A DNA stretch of 64,000 nucleotides from Heterotrichella gracilis. Lineage: Eukaryota > Sar > Xanthophyceae > Tribonematales > Xanthonemataceae. The notes below the pieces were generated by a model. That model was not told the origin of the DNA. It did no database searches and saw only the letters and a list, made by a program, of their open reading frames with translations. A program made the translations under genes and the position numbers. The DNA lies in the NCBI GenBank assembly GCA_032358255.1, contig JAULBX010011099.1, positions 124,001 to 188,000 on the forward strand, written 5' to 3'. Positions 26,577 through 36,132 of this stretch are shown in pieces (within the stretch, counting starts at the first letter, position 1; every line of letters begins with the position of its first letter).

Positions 26577-26585
26577 TGTAAAAAT

Positions 26586-29500
26586 TTATTTCGGTTGTTC
26601 GCTAAGTGTTGTGGTCGGAATGGTATTTAAGTCTGGCTCACTAAACAATGAACTGTCTGAAGACGTTTGATTAAATTTAATTTTCATCTCCGAATTTGGA
26701 GGCGGGGCATTTTCTTGTTGTTTGGCTTCAAGCTTCGCCATGATGATAGCGAGTTTTTTTGTAGCCTCGTCAACATATTCCGGTTTCACATTCCCATTGA
26801 TGATCGTTTCAAGGATCACCTGAGCATCGGCATCTTCGCCTTTGGCCATATAAGCATCTGCTAATAACAACATGCCTTTATTATTCCAATCGTCATTGCT
26901 GTATTCGTATCCTATCAATTTAGTGACTGTTTTTTCTACTTCTTTATATTCTTGTTTTGAGAACTGGATCTTTGCTATGTAATAATAAGCTTCGGCACCA
27001 CTAGTGTTCTTAGAGTTCTTGGTGATGGCTTTAAACTCAATGAGTGCATCATCAATACTATTTGTCTCATACAAGGATTTTGCTTTGATGTATTTTGCTT
27101 CACTGGTTTGTTGTGGACTCAGTTTTTCGGTATTTAGCACTTTGTTGCACTCACTTAAGGCGACGTCAAATTTGTTTAAATAAAACGCGCAACGCATGGC
27201 TCCGAACTTTCCGTTACTCTTATTAATAGGTGTTTCGGCAAACTCCTGTAATTGCTGAAATAATGGCAAGGCCTCGGCGTACTTTTTATCCTTAAATAAC
27301 AGAAAGGTTGTTTTAGTGAGTGCTATTTCGGTATAAATACCACGGGGTTTGTTGATCACAAACATATATCCCTGCATTGCTTTTTCAAAAAGACTCTTAC
27401 TATAGGCACATTCGGCATTATTAAATTGTGCTTCATTGATGTATTTTCCGTTAGGAAATTTTTGAATATAGGCCTCCCACTTTGGCATGGCCTCGTCACA
27501 ATTCTTAGCCGTGTAAAAGGCATCATAAGCGGCTTGATAAGTTGCCTTCTCAACCTGTTCGCCCGATAATGGACTGCCAACAGCGGCAAAATAAGCCGTC
27601 ATTTCATCCACATTTCCTTTAGCTTCAAAGATCTTTTTAATGGCTTCTAAAATTCCCTTCGCTGCCTCACTTTTACTATCACCTTTCACAAACTTATCAT
27701 AATAATAAAACGCTTTGTCATCCTGCTTTCTTCCGTAATAAATATTTCCTAATTGCGCATAACAATTATTTATGAAAGAAGAGTTGGGATAATTTTTCAT
27801 GATCAGCTCATAATAAACAATAGCATTGTCTTCTTCCTTTAAATTATTATAATACGTGTCAGCGATCTCATTCATGGCCGCGCTTAAATAATTGGAATGA
27901 GGATATTGTTTCTCAATTCTTTTCAATGCATCAATCTTGTCGTTGTATTTTTTTGAAAGCCCGTCGCATAAAGCCATTTGGTATAATGAATAATCGATGT
28001 CCAGTTTATTCATTGCAATGGCCGTTTCATAATAATCTGAGGCCCTCGCAAAATCACGTGTCATAAAATAAGCATCGGCGGTTCGGATATTCGCATCAGC
28101 TATCTTAGATAAGTCGTATTTATTTTTGGAAAGAAGAAACTTACGGAAAGCAATATTGGCATTGGTGTAGTCATCCTTGTCTTTTCTTTGAAAATAAGCA
28201 TAACCCAAAGCATAATTACTCAGATCATATTCTTCGAGTGAAGTGGCCCCCTGGATGAGTTGAAATTTTTTCCAGCCTTCGATGGCTGTTGAATAATCTT
28301 TACGCAGATAAGAGATCTCTGACAACCAATACTGAGAAAGTGCATTTAATTTGGAATCAGAATTTTGTTCCAAGGATTTTTTAAATTGTTTTTCAGCATT
28401 TACCAGATCATTGTTATTAAAATGCTCAACCGCCTTAAAATAGATGAGTTTCTGATAGGTGGCTTTTAATATTGGATCGATAGTTTCAAGACTCTCAATG
28501 CTTTTGATGGCCTGATCATAATTTTTAGTTGTAGAATAAACATTCACTAAAAAATTATATACTTCATCCTTTCTGGGAGATTGAGGATATTCTTTTAAGT
28601 ATTTGCTGAACCCTCTCACCGCTTCATTGTATGGATTAAAATCCAATTCATAGCTCAGTTTGGCAAAGCTGAACAATGCATCCTCTGTGATCTTTTTGTC
28701 GAACTTTAATTGATATGCCGCAAAATAAGCGTTCTTCGCTTTCAATTTTTCCCCCATACGAATATGGCAATCTGCTTCATGGTAAAGCGCATTTTGTGCT
28801 AATGAATCTTTTGATTCGGCCGCTCGCTGAAAATTTCTATCCGCATTGGCATAATCTTTCATTTTGTAATAACAATATCCCAACACATAACTACCCTGTG
28901 CATTTAAGGAGTTTCCCAATTCGGTCTTTTTCAGAAAAGCCAATGCATTTGCGTAATCCTTTAAATTAAAATAACTCTCGCCGATCATTCGGTTGATCTC
29001 ATCGGTTTGTTGAATAAAGGAAGTGTCGTTAAGTAACTTTGGTGCCTCCTGTGTTACCTGAGTATATTTTCCCTGACTAAAATAAATTTGTGTGATGTAA
29101 TAGGGAACCACGCTGCCAAAGGTTTCATTACCTGCCAGACTTTTAAAACCTTGTAAGGCTGTTTCGTAATTTTTTTCTTTGTAAACCAAATGTGAGTAAT
29201 AATAAATGGCCGGCGCCTTGTATTTATTATCTACATCCTTTATCTCAAAAAAATCGGCTTTTGCTTTTGAATCGTTTTGCACCTGCAAATAGCTGTAACC
29301 CCGTTTAAAATACAATTCGGCCAGTCGAATTTTTGTGAGATCATATATGTCCACTTTTTCAAAGTACTCGAGTGTTTCGGGATACTTCTTTTTTCTGAAA
29401 TTGGATTTTCCAAGATAATAATACGCGTTATTGATCTTGTTGCTCGATGGATAGTTCTTTATGAACTCTCTCATCATCCATTCACTATCCTTATTAAATA

Positions 29501-29741
29501 ATTCAATGCCGCAAGCTGCGGTATAATAAATGGCGTCTGCTTTTAAAATGCTGGATTTAGTAATGGCAGAAAACTCTACGAAACTTTTTTGAGCGCTCAC
29601 ATACTGCCCTTTATCAAAAAGCTCTAAACCAAGTTTATATAAATGATCCGGATCGGCATATATAGCAGTTCTTTGAGCTTTCACTAACAAGCCGCTCACG
29701 ACAAAAAGCAATACTGCGCTTGTTCTTATAACATACTTCAT
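26586..29741 (-). CDS. Large tetratricopeptide-repeat exported protein
   Basis: 1051 residues from the ATG at 29741, giving a clean signal peptide (MKYVIRTSAVLLFVVSGLLVKAQ); the longer frame from 29816 would bury it. The body is a chain of TPR units (for example ALxFLKKTELGNSLNAQGSYVLGYCYYKMKDYANADRNF) filling about 40-1000, ending in a Pro/Ser-rich tail. Such giants in Bacteroidota act as scaffolds in the periplasm or outer membrane. It is upstream partner of the OMP gene; ftsE is divergent. Role inferred only as scaffold. Confidence 0.75.
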   Translation of the reverse strand: MKYVIRTSAVLLFVVSGLLVKAQRTAIYADPDHLYKLGLELFDKGQYVSAQKSFVEFSAITKSSILKADAIYYTAACGIELFNKDSEWMMREFIKNYPSSNKINNAYYYLGKSNFRKKKYPETLEYFEKVDIYDLTKIRLAELYFKRGYSYLQVQNDSKAKADFFEIKDVDNKYKAPAIYYYSHLVYKEKNYETALQGFKSLAGNETFGSVVPYYITQIYFSQGKYTQVTQEAPKLLNDTSFIQQTDEINRMIGESYFNLKDYANALAFLKKTELGNSLNAQGSYVLGYCYYKMKDYANADRNFQRAAESKDSLAQNALYHEADCHIRMGEKLKAKNAYFAAYQLKFDKKITEDALFSFAKLSYELDFNPYNEAVRGFSKYLKEYPQSPRKDEVYNFLVNVYSTTKNYDQAIKSIESLETIDPILKATYQKLIYFKAVEHFNNNDLVNAEKQFKKSLEQNSDSKLNALSQYWLSEISYLRKDYSTAIEGWKKFQLIQGATSLEEYDLSNYALGYAYFQRKDKDDYTNANIAFRKFLLSKNKYDLSKIADANIRTADAYFMTRDFARASDYYETAIAMNKLDIDYSLYQMALCDGLSKKYNDKIDALKRIEKQYPHSNYLSAAMNEIADTYYNNLKEEDNAIVYYELIMKNYPNSSFINNCYAQLGNIYYGRKQDDKAFYYYDKFVKGDSKSEAAKGILEAIKKIFEAKGNVDEMTAYFAAVGSPLSGEQVEKATYQAAYDAFYTAKNCDEAMPKWEAYIQKFPNGKYINEAQFNNAECAYSKSLFEKAMQGYMFVINKPRGIYTEIALTKTTFLLFKDKKYAEALPLFQQLQEFAETPINKSNGKFGAMRCAFYLNKFDVALSECNKVLNTEKLSPQQTSEAKYIKAKSLYETNSIDDALIEFKAITKNSKNTSGAEAYYYIAKIQFSKQEYKEVEKTVTKLIGYEYSNDDWNNKGMLLLADAYMAKGEDADAQVILETIINGNVKPEYVDEATKKLAIIMAKLEAKQQENAPPPNSEMKIKFNQTSSDSSLFSEPDLNTIPTTTLSEQPK

Positions 29742-29897
29742 TAACGAATACTTAGGTGTAGTTAAACTCACTAAATTTAGTTTTCTTAGGGCAATGGCTG
29801 TCTTCCGTTGAATCACAGTTATTAACCCGACAGTGTTGATATTGGTATAAGTATCCTTTCATTAAAAGTGACAATCATTTTATCTTAGAAGTCTGTT

Positions 29898-30566
29898 ATG
29901 GATACATTAATTAACTATTCACATGTAACGATCTTTCAGGACGAAAGGCCGGTTGTTGGCGACTTAAGTGTGACGGTAACAAAAGGAGAATTTATTTATT
30001 TGCTCGGAAAGACCGGAAGCGGGAAAAGTAGTTTTTTAAAAACCTTATACGGCGATCTGCCAATAAATACAGGCACTGCCACCTGCTGTGGATTTGATTT
30101 GAATCACTTAAAACAAAGAGAAATTCCATTTTTAAGGCGAAAATTAGGCATTGTTTTTCAGGATTTTCAGCTTTTAGGCGACAGAACTATTTACAACAAT
30201 TTAAAATTTGTGATGAAAGCTACCGGCTGGAAGGATGAAGCCAAAATAAAGGAACGAATTTCGGAAGTGATCAAAAAAGTGAGTCTGGAAGGCAAAGAAC
30301 ATAAAATGCCGCATGAACTTTCAGGTGGCGAACAACAACGGGTAAGTATTGGAAGAGCCTTGGTGAATGACCCGGAATTGATCTTAGCCGATGAACCTAC
30401 CGGAAATTTAGATCCTGAAACCTCCGAAGAAATTTTAATTCTTTTAAAAAAATTAAGTGAAACCGGACGCGCCGTTCTTTTCGCAACCCACGATATGTTA
30501 GTGTATAATAAATTTAAATCGCGGACACTGCATTTTGATAATGGAAAGGTGACGGAGAGTCGTTAG
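29898..30566 (+). CDS. ftsE: Cell division ATPase FtsE-like
   Basis: 222 residues: Walker A GKTGSGKSS, signature HELSGGEQQRVSIGRALVNDPELILADEPTGNLDP and the HDMLVYNKF switch, as in FtsE, which with FtsX controls peptidoglycan hydrolases at the septum. No ftsX is adjacent, a common situation in Bacteroidota. A TATCTTAG box ends about 10 bp upstream of the ATG. A LolD-like ATPase is the main alternative. It is divergent from the TPR gene. Confidence 0.85.
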   Translation: MDTLINYSHVTIFQDERPVVGDLSVTVTKGEFIYLLGKTGSGKSSFLKTLYGDLPINTGTATCCGFDLNHLKQREIPFLRRKLGIVFQDFQLLGDRTIYNNLKFVMKATGWKDEAKIKERISEVIKKVSLEGKEHKMPHELSGGEQQRVSIGRALVNDPELILADEPTGNLDPETSEEILILLKKLSETGRAVLFATHDMLVYNKFKSRTLHFDNGKVTESR

Positions 30567-30577
30567 TGCCTCGAGTT

Positions 30578-30703
30578 AAAACCACATAGAACACAGAGAA
30601 ATCAATTCTCATTGTTTTTAAAACCACATAAGAAACATAAGTACACATAAGAAGAAAGTTTCTAAATCCCTCATGTGCTCTTATGTTCCTTATGTGGTTT
30701 AAA
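30578..30703. repeat. Solitary CTTATGT-family element between ftsE and pepF
   Basis: The 30620-30651 arm (AACCACATAAGAAACATAAG...) pairs with 30671-30703, the same triple-heptamer design as the array at 18428. Immediately before it is a related ACCACATAGAACACAGAGAA (30580-30599). The hairpin sits between converging genes and could also stop transcription from both. No GxxExxY gene is here. Confidence 0.75.
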
Positions 30704-30734
30704 TTATCAGCCTCAATTATTCACTCTTTTTAAA

Positions 30735-32426
30735 CTAAATCTTATCATACTCCGCTTTCACAAAATCCATCAACTCCTTAATATAAGCCGGACTAAAATC
30801 AAATTTAATGCCTGCTGCTTTATAAATTTCGGGGATTGATTTGGTGTAGCCCAAGGCAAGGGCATTCTTGTAATTCTCAACCGCCTTTTTAGGATCTAAT
30901 TTATAATTGCGCCAAACAGCAATGGCTCCTAATTGCGCGAAACCATATTCAATATAATAAAAAGGTACTTCATATAAATGCAATTGCACCTGCCAGCGAC
31001 GTTTTAAATTCTCTTCTATTCCTGAATAATCAACAACAGAGCTCCCAAAATCCTTCATGATGTTCATCCATTCACTATAACGCTCTTCAGCGCTGTGTTT
31101 CGGATTTAAATAGATCCAGTGTTGAAATTTATCAATCGCTGCTATCCAAGGCAAAGCATCCATTACACTTTCTAATTGCTGACGTTTGGCGCGTTTTAAT
31201 TCGTCTTCCGATTTAAAGAATACATCCCAATGTTCCATGCTCATGAGTTCCATACTCATACTGGCTAACTCTGCCACTTCACTTGGCGGAGATTTAAAAT
31301 CAACCAATTCTAAATTAAAATCTAAAAATGAATGAATGGCGTGACCGCCTTCGTGCACCATGGTTACCAGATCACGGTGTAAACCAACTGAATTCATAAA
31401 AATAAAGGGCACATCTGTTTCATACAAAGGATACTGATACCCTCCAGGAGCCTTACCAAGTCGGCTATCCAGATCCAATCGTTTTAATTTATGCATGGTT
31501 TGAATACATTCACCAAAAAAAGGATCTAACTTATTAAAACAGTCAATGGTGCGATCAATTAATTCCTGAGCATTGGCAAATGGTTTTAAAGTTGGCAATC
31601 CCTCTTCATCCACCGAAGTGTCCCATGGACGGTACTCATCCAACTTTAATTTTTCTTTGCGGATCTTATCATGCGCATTAACTAATGGTACTGCGTGTAG
31701 TTTGACTGCCTCATGAAAATTCAGACAATCCTGAACGCTGTAATCAAAACGAGCCAAAGACTGATGTTTGTAATCACGAAAATTTTTAAAGCCGGCATTC
31801 AAAGCGACTTGATGACGAAGACCGATCAATTTATCGAACAAGTCGTTTAGGGCTGTTTCGTCTTGTGCCCGGCGGTTTTGCACCAAGGTGTAAACATCCT
31901 TTCTCACCGATCTGTTTAAGTCCTTTAAAAACACACCGGCTTTTTGCAAGGTCATTTTTTCGCCCGCGTATTCAATACTTTGCGCGCCGTTTATTTCACC
32001 AAATTGTTGTTCGAGTTCTTGTAACTGAGTTTGTAATGGAATATTTTCTTCTCTGAAAAGATCGATGCTGTTTTTAATGCCGCGCAAATAAATATCATAA
32101 CCGGTCTTTGTGATTTGATTTGTAAACGGAATGGCCATTAATTTTTTATTGAGATCATTTCCAATTAAAGAAATATGCGGCTCAATGTTCTGCACAAAAT
32201 CATTGTAGCTGTCTCTTAAAACTGTACTTGTTGTATCGCAGGTCATTTTAATATAGCGCCATGCCATGTTCTCTCCAACAACGGCGCCTAGTTCACTGTA
32301 GTCTTTTAACCAGGTTTCTAATTCACCAGCTGACTTAATTTCACGCTTTTGCAATTCATCAAAATAAGGTTTTAATAATTCCCAGCTAGTGACCGTAAAA
32401 TCAGATTTAACAAAATGTCTTTGCAT
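30735..32426 (-). CDS. pepF: M3 family oligoendopeptidase (PepF-type)
   Basis: 563 residues of the thermolysin-like M3 family, a cytosolic zinc metallopeptidase that trims oligopeptides. The metal motif HEGGH (HExxH, in MVHEGGHAIHSF near residue 355) is present, followed by a glutamate motif in ASMSMELMSMEHWD. No signal peptide is visible. Length is close to PepF (about 600). It is convergent with ftsE across the repeat element. Confidence 0.88.
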   Translation of the reverse strand: MQRHFVKSDFTVTSWELLKPYFDELQKREIKSAGELETWLKDYSELGAVVGENMAWRYIKMTCDTTSTVLRDSYNDFVQNIEPHISLIGNDLNKKLMAIPFTNQITKTGYDIYLRGIKNSIDLFREENIPLQTQLQELEQQFGEINGAQSIEYAGEKMTLQKAGVFLKDLNRSVRKDVYTLVQNRRAQDETALNDLFDKLIGLRHQVALNAGFKNFRDYKHQSLARFDYSVQDCLNFHEAVKLHAVPLVNAHDKIRKEKLKLDEYRPWDTSVDEEGLPTLKPFANAQELIDRTIDCFNKLDPFFGECIQTMHKLKRLDLDSRLGKAPGGYQYPLYETDVPFIFMNSVGLHRDLVTMVHEGGHAIHSFLDFNLELVDFKSPPSEVAELASMSMELMSMEHWDVFFKSEDELKRAKRQQLESVMDALPWIAAIDKFQHWIYLNPKHSAEERYSEWMNIMKDFGSSVVDYSGIEENLKRRWQVQLHLYEVPFYYIEYGFAQLGAIAVWRNYKLDPKKAVENYKNALALGYTKSIPEIYKAAGIKFDFSPAYIKELMDFVKAEYDKI

Positions 32427-32500
32427 AATAAAATTGTTTGAATTTAAAATTAACCATTTGTTTTTAATAAGCCGAACGTTTCCAACAAATAGTGCTTCGC

Positions 32501-32974
32501 TTAATTGTAATACACCTTCATTTTTTCAGTGCCAAGTGTTTCCACGCACAAACTTATTTCTAAATGATTGATGTTGATTCCTCTGGTCGATTGAATGTAA
32601 TTTATGGCCGATCGTTCCAGGATCTTAAAATACAGATCGTTTTTAATTGGTCCGTTTAAAGATTTTTGCAGCTTGGTATTTTTTTCGAAATAGTGTATGC
32701 TATTAGAAAAGGCGAGCAATAAGGCCGAAGTGCCGCTCAATCGGTTTGTTTGATGCTTCAAAAGAATCTCATTAAAAATATCCGTGTACTGTTTTCCGTT
32801 ATTCTCATAAGAGACAAGAAGTTTATAATTGGTGCTCGGCGGCGGTACAAAAAGGTTCCAGTTTTGATTAAAATAGGGATAGACATACCATTGGGAATAA
32901 TAGTCTATTTTACGTTTAGTTGAAGCAGGAAATGGGTTTGCGAAAATGAGTATCAACATAAAATGGATACTCAA
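32501..32974 (-). CDS. DUF5819-like membrane-anchored protein, start uncertain
   Basis: 157 residues from a TTG at 32974. The YPYFNQNWNLFVPPPSTNYKL segment resembles DUF5819-type proteins of unknown function. Reading upstream in frame past the TTG continues a hydrophobic segment (ILVSCLALFALS) to an ATC at about 33020, just after a TATCTTAG box, with no ATG, GTG or TTG; the full membrane helix seems to need this extension. So either a rare start or a sequence change. The downstream neighbour pepF is on the same strand. Confidence 0.55.
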   Translation of the reverse strand: MSIHFMLILIFANPFPASTKRKIDYYSQWYVYPYFNQNWNLFVPPPSTNYKLLVSYENNGKQYTDIFNEILLKHQTNRLSGTSALLLAFSNSIHYFEKNTKLQKSLNGPIKNDLYFKILERSAINYIQSTRGININHLEISLCVETLGTEKMKVYYN

Positions 32975-33060
32975 TGCAAAAAGAGCAAGACAAGAGACGA
33001 GTATTTTTACACTTCGAGTGATACACTAAGATACTTCATTTTCAAACGAAATAAAAAGAA

Positions 33061-33087
33061 AAAAGCGTGGTTGGAGGCCACGCTTTT
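33061..33087. terminator. Bidirectional terminator downstream of the PiT transporter
   Basis: AAAAGCGTGG (33061-33070) and CCACGCTTTT (33078-33087) form a perfect 10-bp stem with a 7-base loop; the ends provide U-runs on either strand. Confidence 0.8.
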
Positions 33088-33106
33088 AAACTAAATTTAT
33101 GCTGCT

Positions 33107-34510
33107 CTAAAGAATTGCTCTGAACAATAAAAACAGGCCGGCCGATAAAACAATAGTAACAGGTAAGGTTAACACCCAGGTAAGCACCATGGTTTTAACA
33201 GTTCCCTTTTGCAGGTTCTTTAATCCCTTTTTAGCGACCATTGAACCGGCAATACCGGAGGACAACATGTGTGTAGTTGAAACTGGTAAACCATAAGCAG
33301 AAGCCATACCAATGCCCATAGACGCAACAAGTTCGGCACTTGCGCCTTGCGCATAACTCATGTGTTGTTTACCTATTTTTTCACCCACTGTTTTTACAAT
33401 GCGTTTCCAACCTACCATTGTGCCTAAACCTAAACACAAGGAGATCATAATAATAACCCAGGATGGAGCAAACTCTACTAACTTTTTACTGGCTTTAATC
33501 TCTTTTTTGAGCGCTTTTATTTCGTTCAAGCTTAAGGTAAGGTTCCCACCGGTGATCATTTTATCTGCCCCTTTTGAAACCTTAATAACGTCTTTTCTTA
33601 ATGAGAAACGATCTGTTAGAGCAATTTCGCTTGAAGTAAATTTACCCATAGTTATTTCCTTAAAATGCGCTGAATGTTTAAGCAATTCCGAATGAAGTTT
33701 TTTCTCTTTTGCAGCTAATACCGTAGTATCTACTTTTAACATTAAGGTTTCAATTTTTGAGATATTTCCTTCAATGCTTTGAAGGTTAATGCTTGAATCA
33801 ACAGCAAATTGGGCAGGCAACACGGCTATTAAAATCATCATGATCAATCCCACTCCTTTTTGACCATCATTTTGGCCATGAAAAAAACTTACTAAGCCAC
33901 AAGTGATCCATAACAACATTCTGATCCAGATAGGAGGCTTTTTACCGGGAATTGGTTCTTTATAAATGATCTCGTTTTTTACTAAACGTTTAAAAATAAA
34001 CATCACAATGATGGCGGCAGAGAAACCCAATAAAGGAGATAACAATAAGGCTAATCCGGTGTCCTTTGCTTTATCCCAGTTTACGGCTGTAACACCAAGG
34101 TCGCCGGGCAAAAAATAAAATGCTAATCCAATTCCTAAAATGGAACCGATTAAGGTGTGAGAGCTGGATGATGGAATGCCTAAATACCAGGTGCCAAAAT
34201 TCCAAATGATAGAACTTAATAATAAAGCCAAAACCATGGCAATACCGTGATATGGATTTGAATCTACCAGAACATCCATGGGTAATAAATTAACAATTCC
34301 CATGGCTACTGCAATTCCGCCTAACATAACACCGGTAAAATTCAATAAACCGCTATACACTACAGCAATGGTTGGTTTCATTGAATTAGTGTAAATAACC
34401 GTGGCTACAGCATTCGCTGTGTCGTGAAAGCCATTGATGAACTCAAAAAATCCTGCAAGTACAATGGCTAGTATTAACAAAATGGTCAAGGTTGTATCTA
34501 ATCCGAACAT
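33107..34510 (-). CDS. Inorganic phosphate transporter (PiT family)
   Basis: 467 residues. The GFHDTANAVATVIYTNSM motif of PiT (sodium- or proton-phosphate symporters) is at about 27-45 and its internal repeat SVSTTHMLSSGIAGS-like (here PVSTTHML) near 405-420. About ten membrane helices plus a soluble, charged insertion (about 240-340) with a coiled-coil character. It is downstream of a phosphate-porin-like gene in the same orientation (63-bp gap), so they form an uptake unit. Confidence 0.9.
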   Translation of the reverse strand: MFGLDTTLTILLILAIVLAGFFEFINGFHDTANAVATVIYTNSMKPTIAVVYSGLLNFTGVMLGGIAVAMGIVNLLPMDVLVDSNPYHGIAMVLALLLSSIIWNFGTWYLGIPSSSSHTLIGSILGIGLAFYFLPGDLGVTAVNWDKAKDTGLALLLSPLLGFSAAIIVMFIFKRLVKNEIIYKEPIPGKKPPIWIRMLLWITCGLVSFFHGQNDGQKGVGLIMMILIAVLPAQFAVDSSINLQSIEGNISKIETLMLKVDTTVLAAKEKKLHSELLKHSAHFKEITMGKFTSSEIALTDRFSLRKDVIKVSKGADKMITGGNLTLSLNEIKALKKEIKASKKLVEFAPSWVIIMISLCLGLGTMVGWKRIVKTVGEKIGKQHMSYAQGASAELVASMGIGMASAYGLPVSTTHMLSSGIAGSMVAKKGLKNLQKGTVKTMVLTWVLTLPVTIVLSAGLFLLFRAIL

Positions 34511-34573
34511 ATGGTGTTTTTTAAATTGTTGGCAAAACTATCTTTTATATTACTTTGCAATGTTAAGTTAAGG

Positions 34574-35773
34574 TTAAATTCCCAATTCTAACTGGAACAC
34601 AGCTGCAAAATTGCTGTTCTTATCTGTTTGAGTGGCTAGGTTTCTTTCAGTGGTATATAGTATGTTAAACTGGGCCTTTACTTTATGTTTGTTCAGGTAT
34701 TTAGTCACCCCAATGACGTATTGTTCTTGTTGATCAAAACTCTTTAGTACATCTTTATTCGGAGAAACAAGGGTTTGTCTCAGGGCAATTTCCCACATGC
34801 TTTTAAAACAATAACTGATTTGGTTATTGATTCCATCGCCGGTAGTGATCAGTCGGGTTTTATTATCTGAACCTAGAACATAAGGATTTTCAGCATCTCT
34901 TCTCATATACTCACTTAAAAAACAAAAGCCATTGTATTTAAAAACCAGATCGGCAAAATACACATTAAAAGACTTTTGACCATAAAGATCTTTACCTAAT
35001 TGTCCTCCTGTTCTTACCGCCATATCATTCAACATATAACCTCCGCCAAAAGCTAATTTTGGTTTTGGTTCTCTGGCCACGTCACCTTCAAAATAATCGC
35101 CCCCGTCAGTGAAGGCGCCTAAAGGTAAAAAATCCACTCTACCGGTATACGCCAGGCCATAATTGCTGGTGTTTGAATTTCTGCCTTCTCCTGAAGTAAC
35201 AGCTCCTTTTAGTATGGTGATCCAAGAACTATTTGATTTAATGGTATAATTGGCAAAAAAGCCAAAATCACGATCAGTCGTAAAGTTAACATTAACCAAC
35301 GATCGGTCATAAAATTGAAGAGCTCCTGAAGAATTTACACGTTGTCTGTTTCCTGGCAGTTTTCCTTGTCCAAAACCCAAAGTCAGATTTTTAGTGGCTT
35401 TATAAAAGAACATAGCGTCACGCACCACATTTGGACTCACATTTTGAGTGGTAACATCAGTAACTGACCAATCCATGTCACCACGTGCAAATGATAATTG
35501 AATATAATAGGTTAATTTAGGGTTAACAACATGTCCGGTCATGCTCAAACGTAATCTACGCACTCTTGCTTCGTAAAAATCAGGTTCAAGGGAGCCGTCT
35601 TTAAACCCACCAACCAGAGCGCGATTTTGCATACGAAATCTAAAGTTTATCGAGTAAGCGCTGTCTGGCGTTGCAATTCCAATACCATTTTTGAAGTTGA
35701 GATAAGGTGTTTTGTTTTGCGCGGTAATAATTCCAACAAAGGTTAATAAGATGATGAAGCTGATTTTTTTCAT
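34574..35773 (-). CDS. Phosphate-selective porin O/P family protein
   Basis: 399 residues: signal peptide (1-18), then a barrel with the RRLRLSMTGHVVNPKLTYYIQLSFARGDMDW segment of the OprO/OprP family and a C-terminal aromatic/hydrophobic end (FQLELGI). It would let phosphate across the outer membrane. It is upstream of the PiT gene, so the pair gives outer and inner membrane steps. The family label is known; phosphate selectivity here is inferred from the neighbour. Confidence 0.85.
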   Translation of the reverse strand: MKKISFIILLTFVGIITAQNKTPYLNFKNGIGIATPDSAYSINFRFRMQNRALVGGFKDGSLEPDFYEARVRRLRLSMTGHVVNPKLTYYIQLSFARGDMDWSVTDVTTQNVSPNVVRDAMFFYKATKNLTLGFGQGKLPGNRQRVNSSGALQFYDRSLVNVNFTTDRDFGFFANYTIKSNSSWITILKGAVTSGEGRNSNTSNYGLAYTGRVDFLPLGAFTDGGDYFEGDVAREPKPKLAFGGGYMLNDMAVRTGGQLGKDLYGQKSFNVYFADLVFKYNGFCFLSEYMRRDAENPYVLGSDNKTRLITTGDGINNQISYCFKSMWEIALRQTLVSPNKDVLKSFDQQEQYVIGVTKYLNKHKVKAQFNILYTTERNLATQTDKNSNFAAVFQLELGI

Positions 35774-36132
35774 ACGTTTGACTGTTTCAATGATTGACTT
35801 TCGTTATTTGAGCGCAAAGAAAACATTAGTAAGTAATTTTATACTTATGTGTATGTTAAGGAATTGTTAAGGTGTGAATATTGTGAAACAGATTTGTCTC
35901 TTAACAAGACTTGCTAAATCATGTTGGATTGATAGTGTTGTTGCAATTGAGGTTATTTGTTGCGCTTTTTTGCTTGTAAAGAGGTCTTTTATTGTTAAAA
36001 ACGGCCTGTTTTTATCGATTTTTCTTTTTTAGTAGATAAATTCAATTTTTGACTTCGTTAAGCAATAACCCAACCATTTTCACTAACTTGGTGTATTAGT
36101 AGATAAATCCATTCACCTAAAACCCTCATCCC
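35774..36132. other. 359-bp non-coding gap between divergent genes
   Basis: Contains the leader regions of the porin and SprB-repeat genes. Notable is a direct repeat TAGTAGATAAAT at about 36029 and 36097. A 48-codon open frame starting with GTG near 35882 has a Cys/Val/Phe-rich, unconvincing sequence. I see no RNA gene. Confidence 0.4.

Noticed and set aside
35882-36031. 48-codon GTG frame upstream of the SprB gene
   Set aside because: No signal, no promoter, and a composition typical of read-through in AT-rich non-coding DNA.
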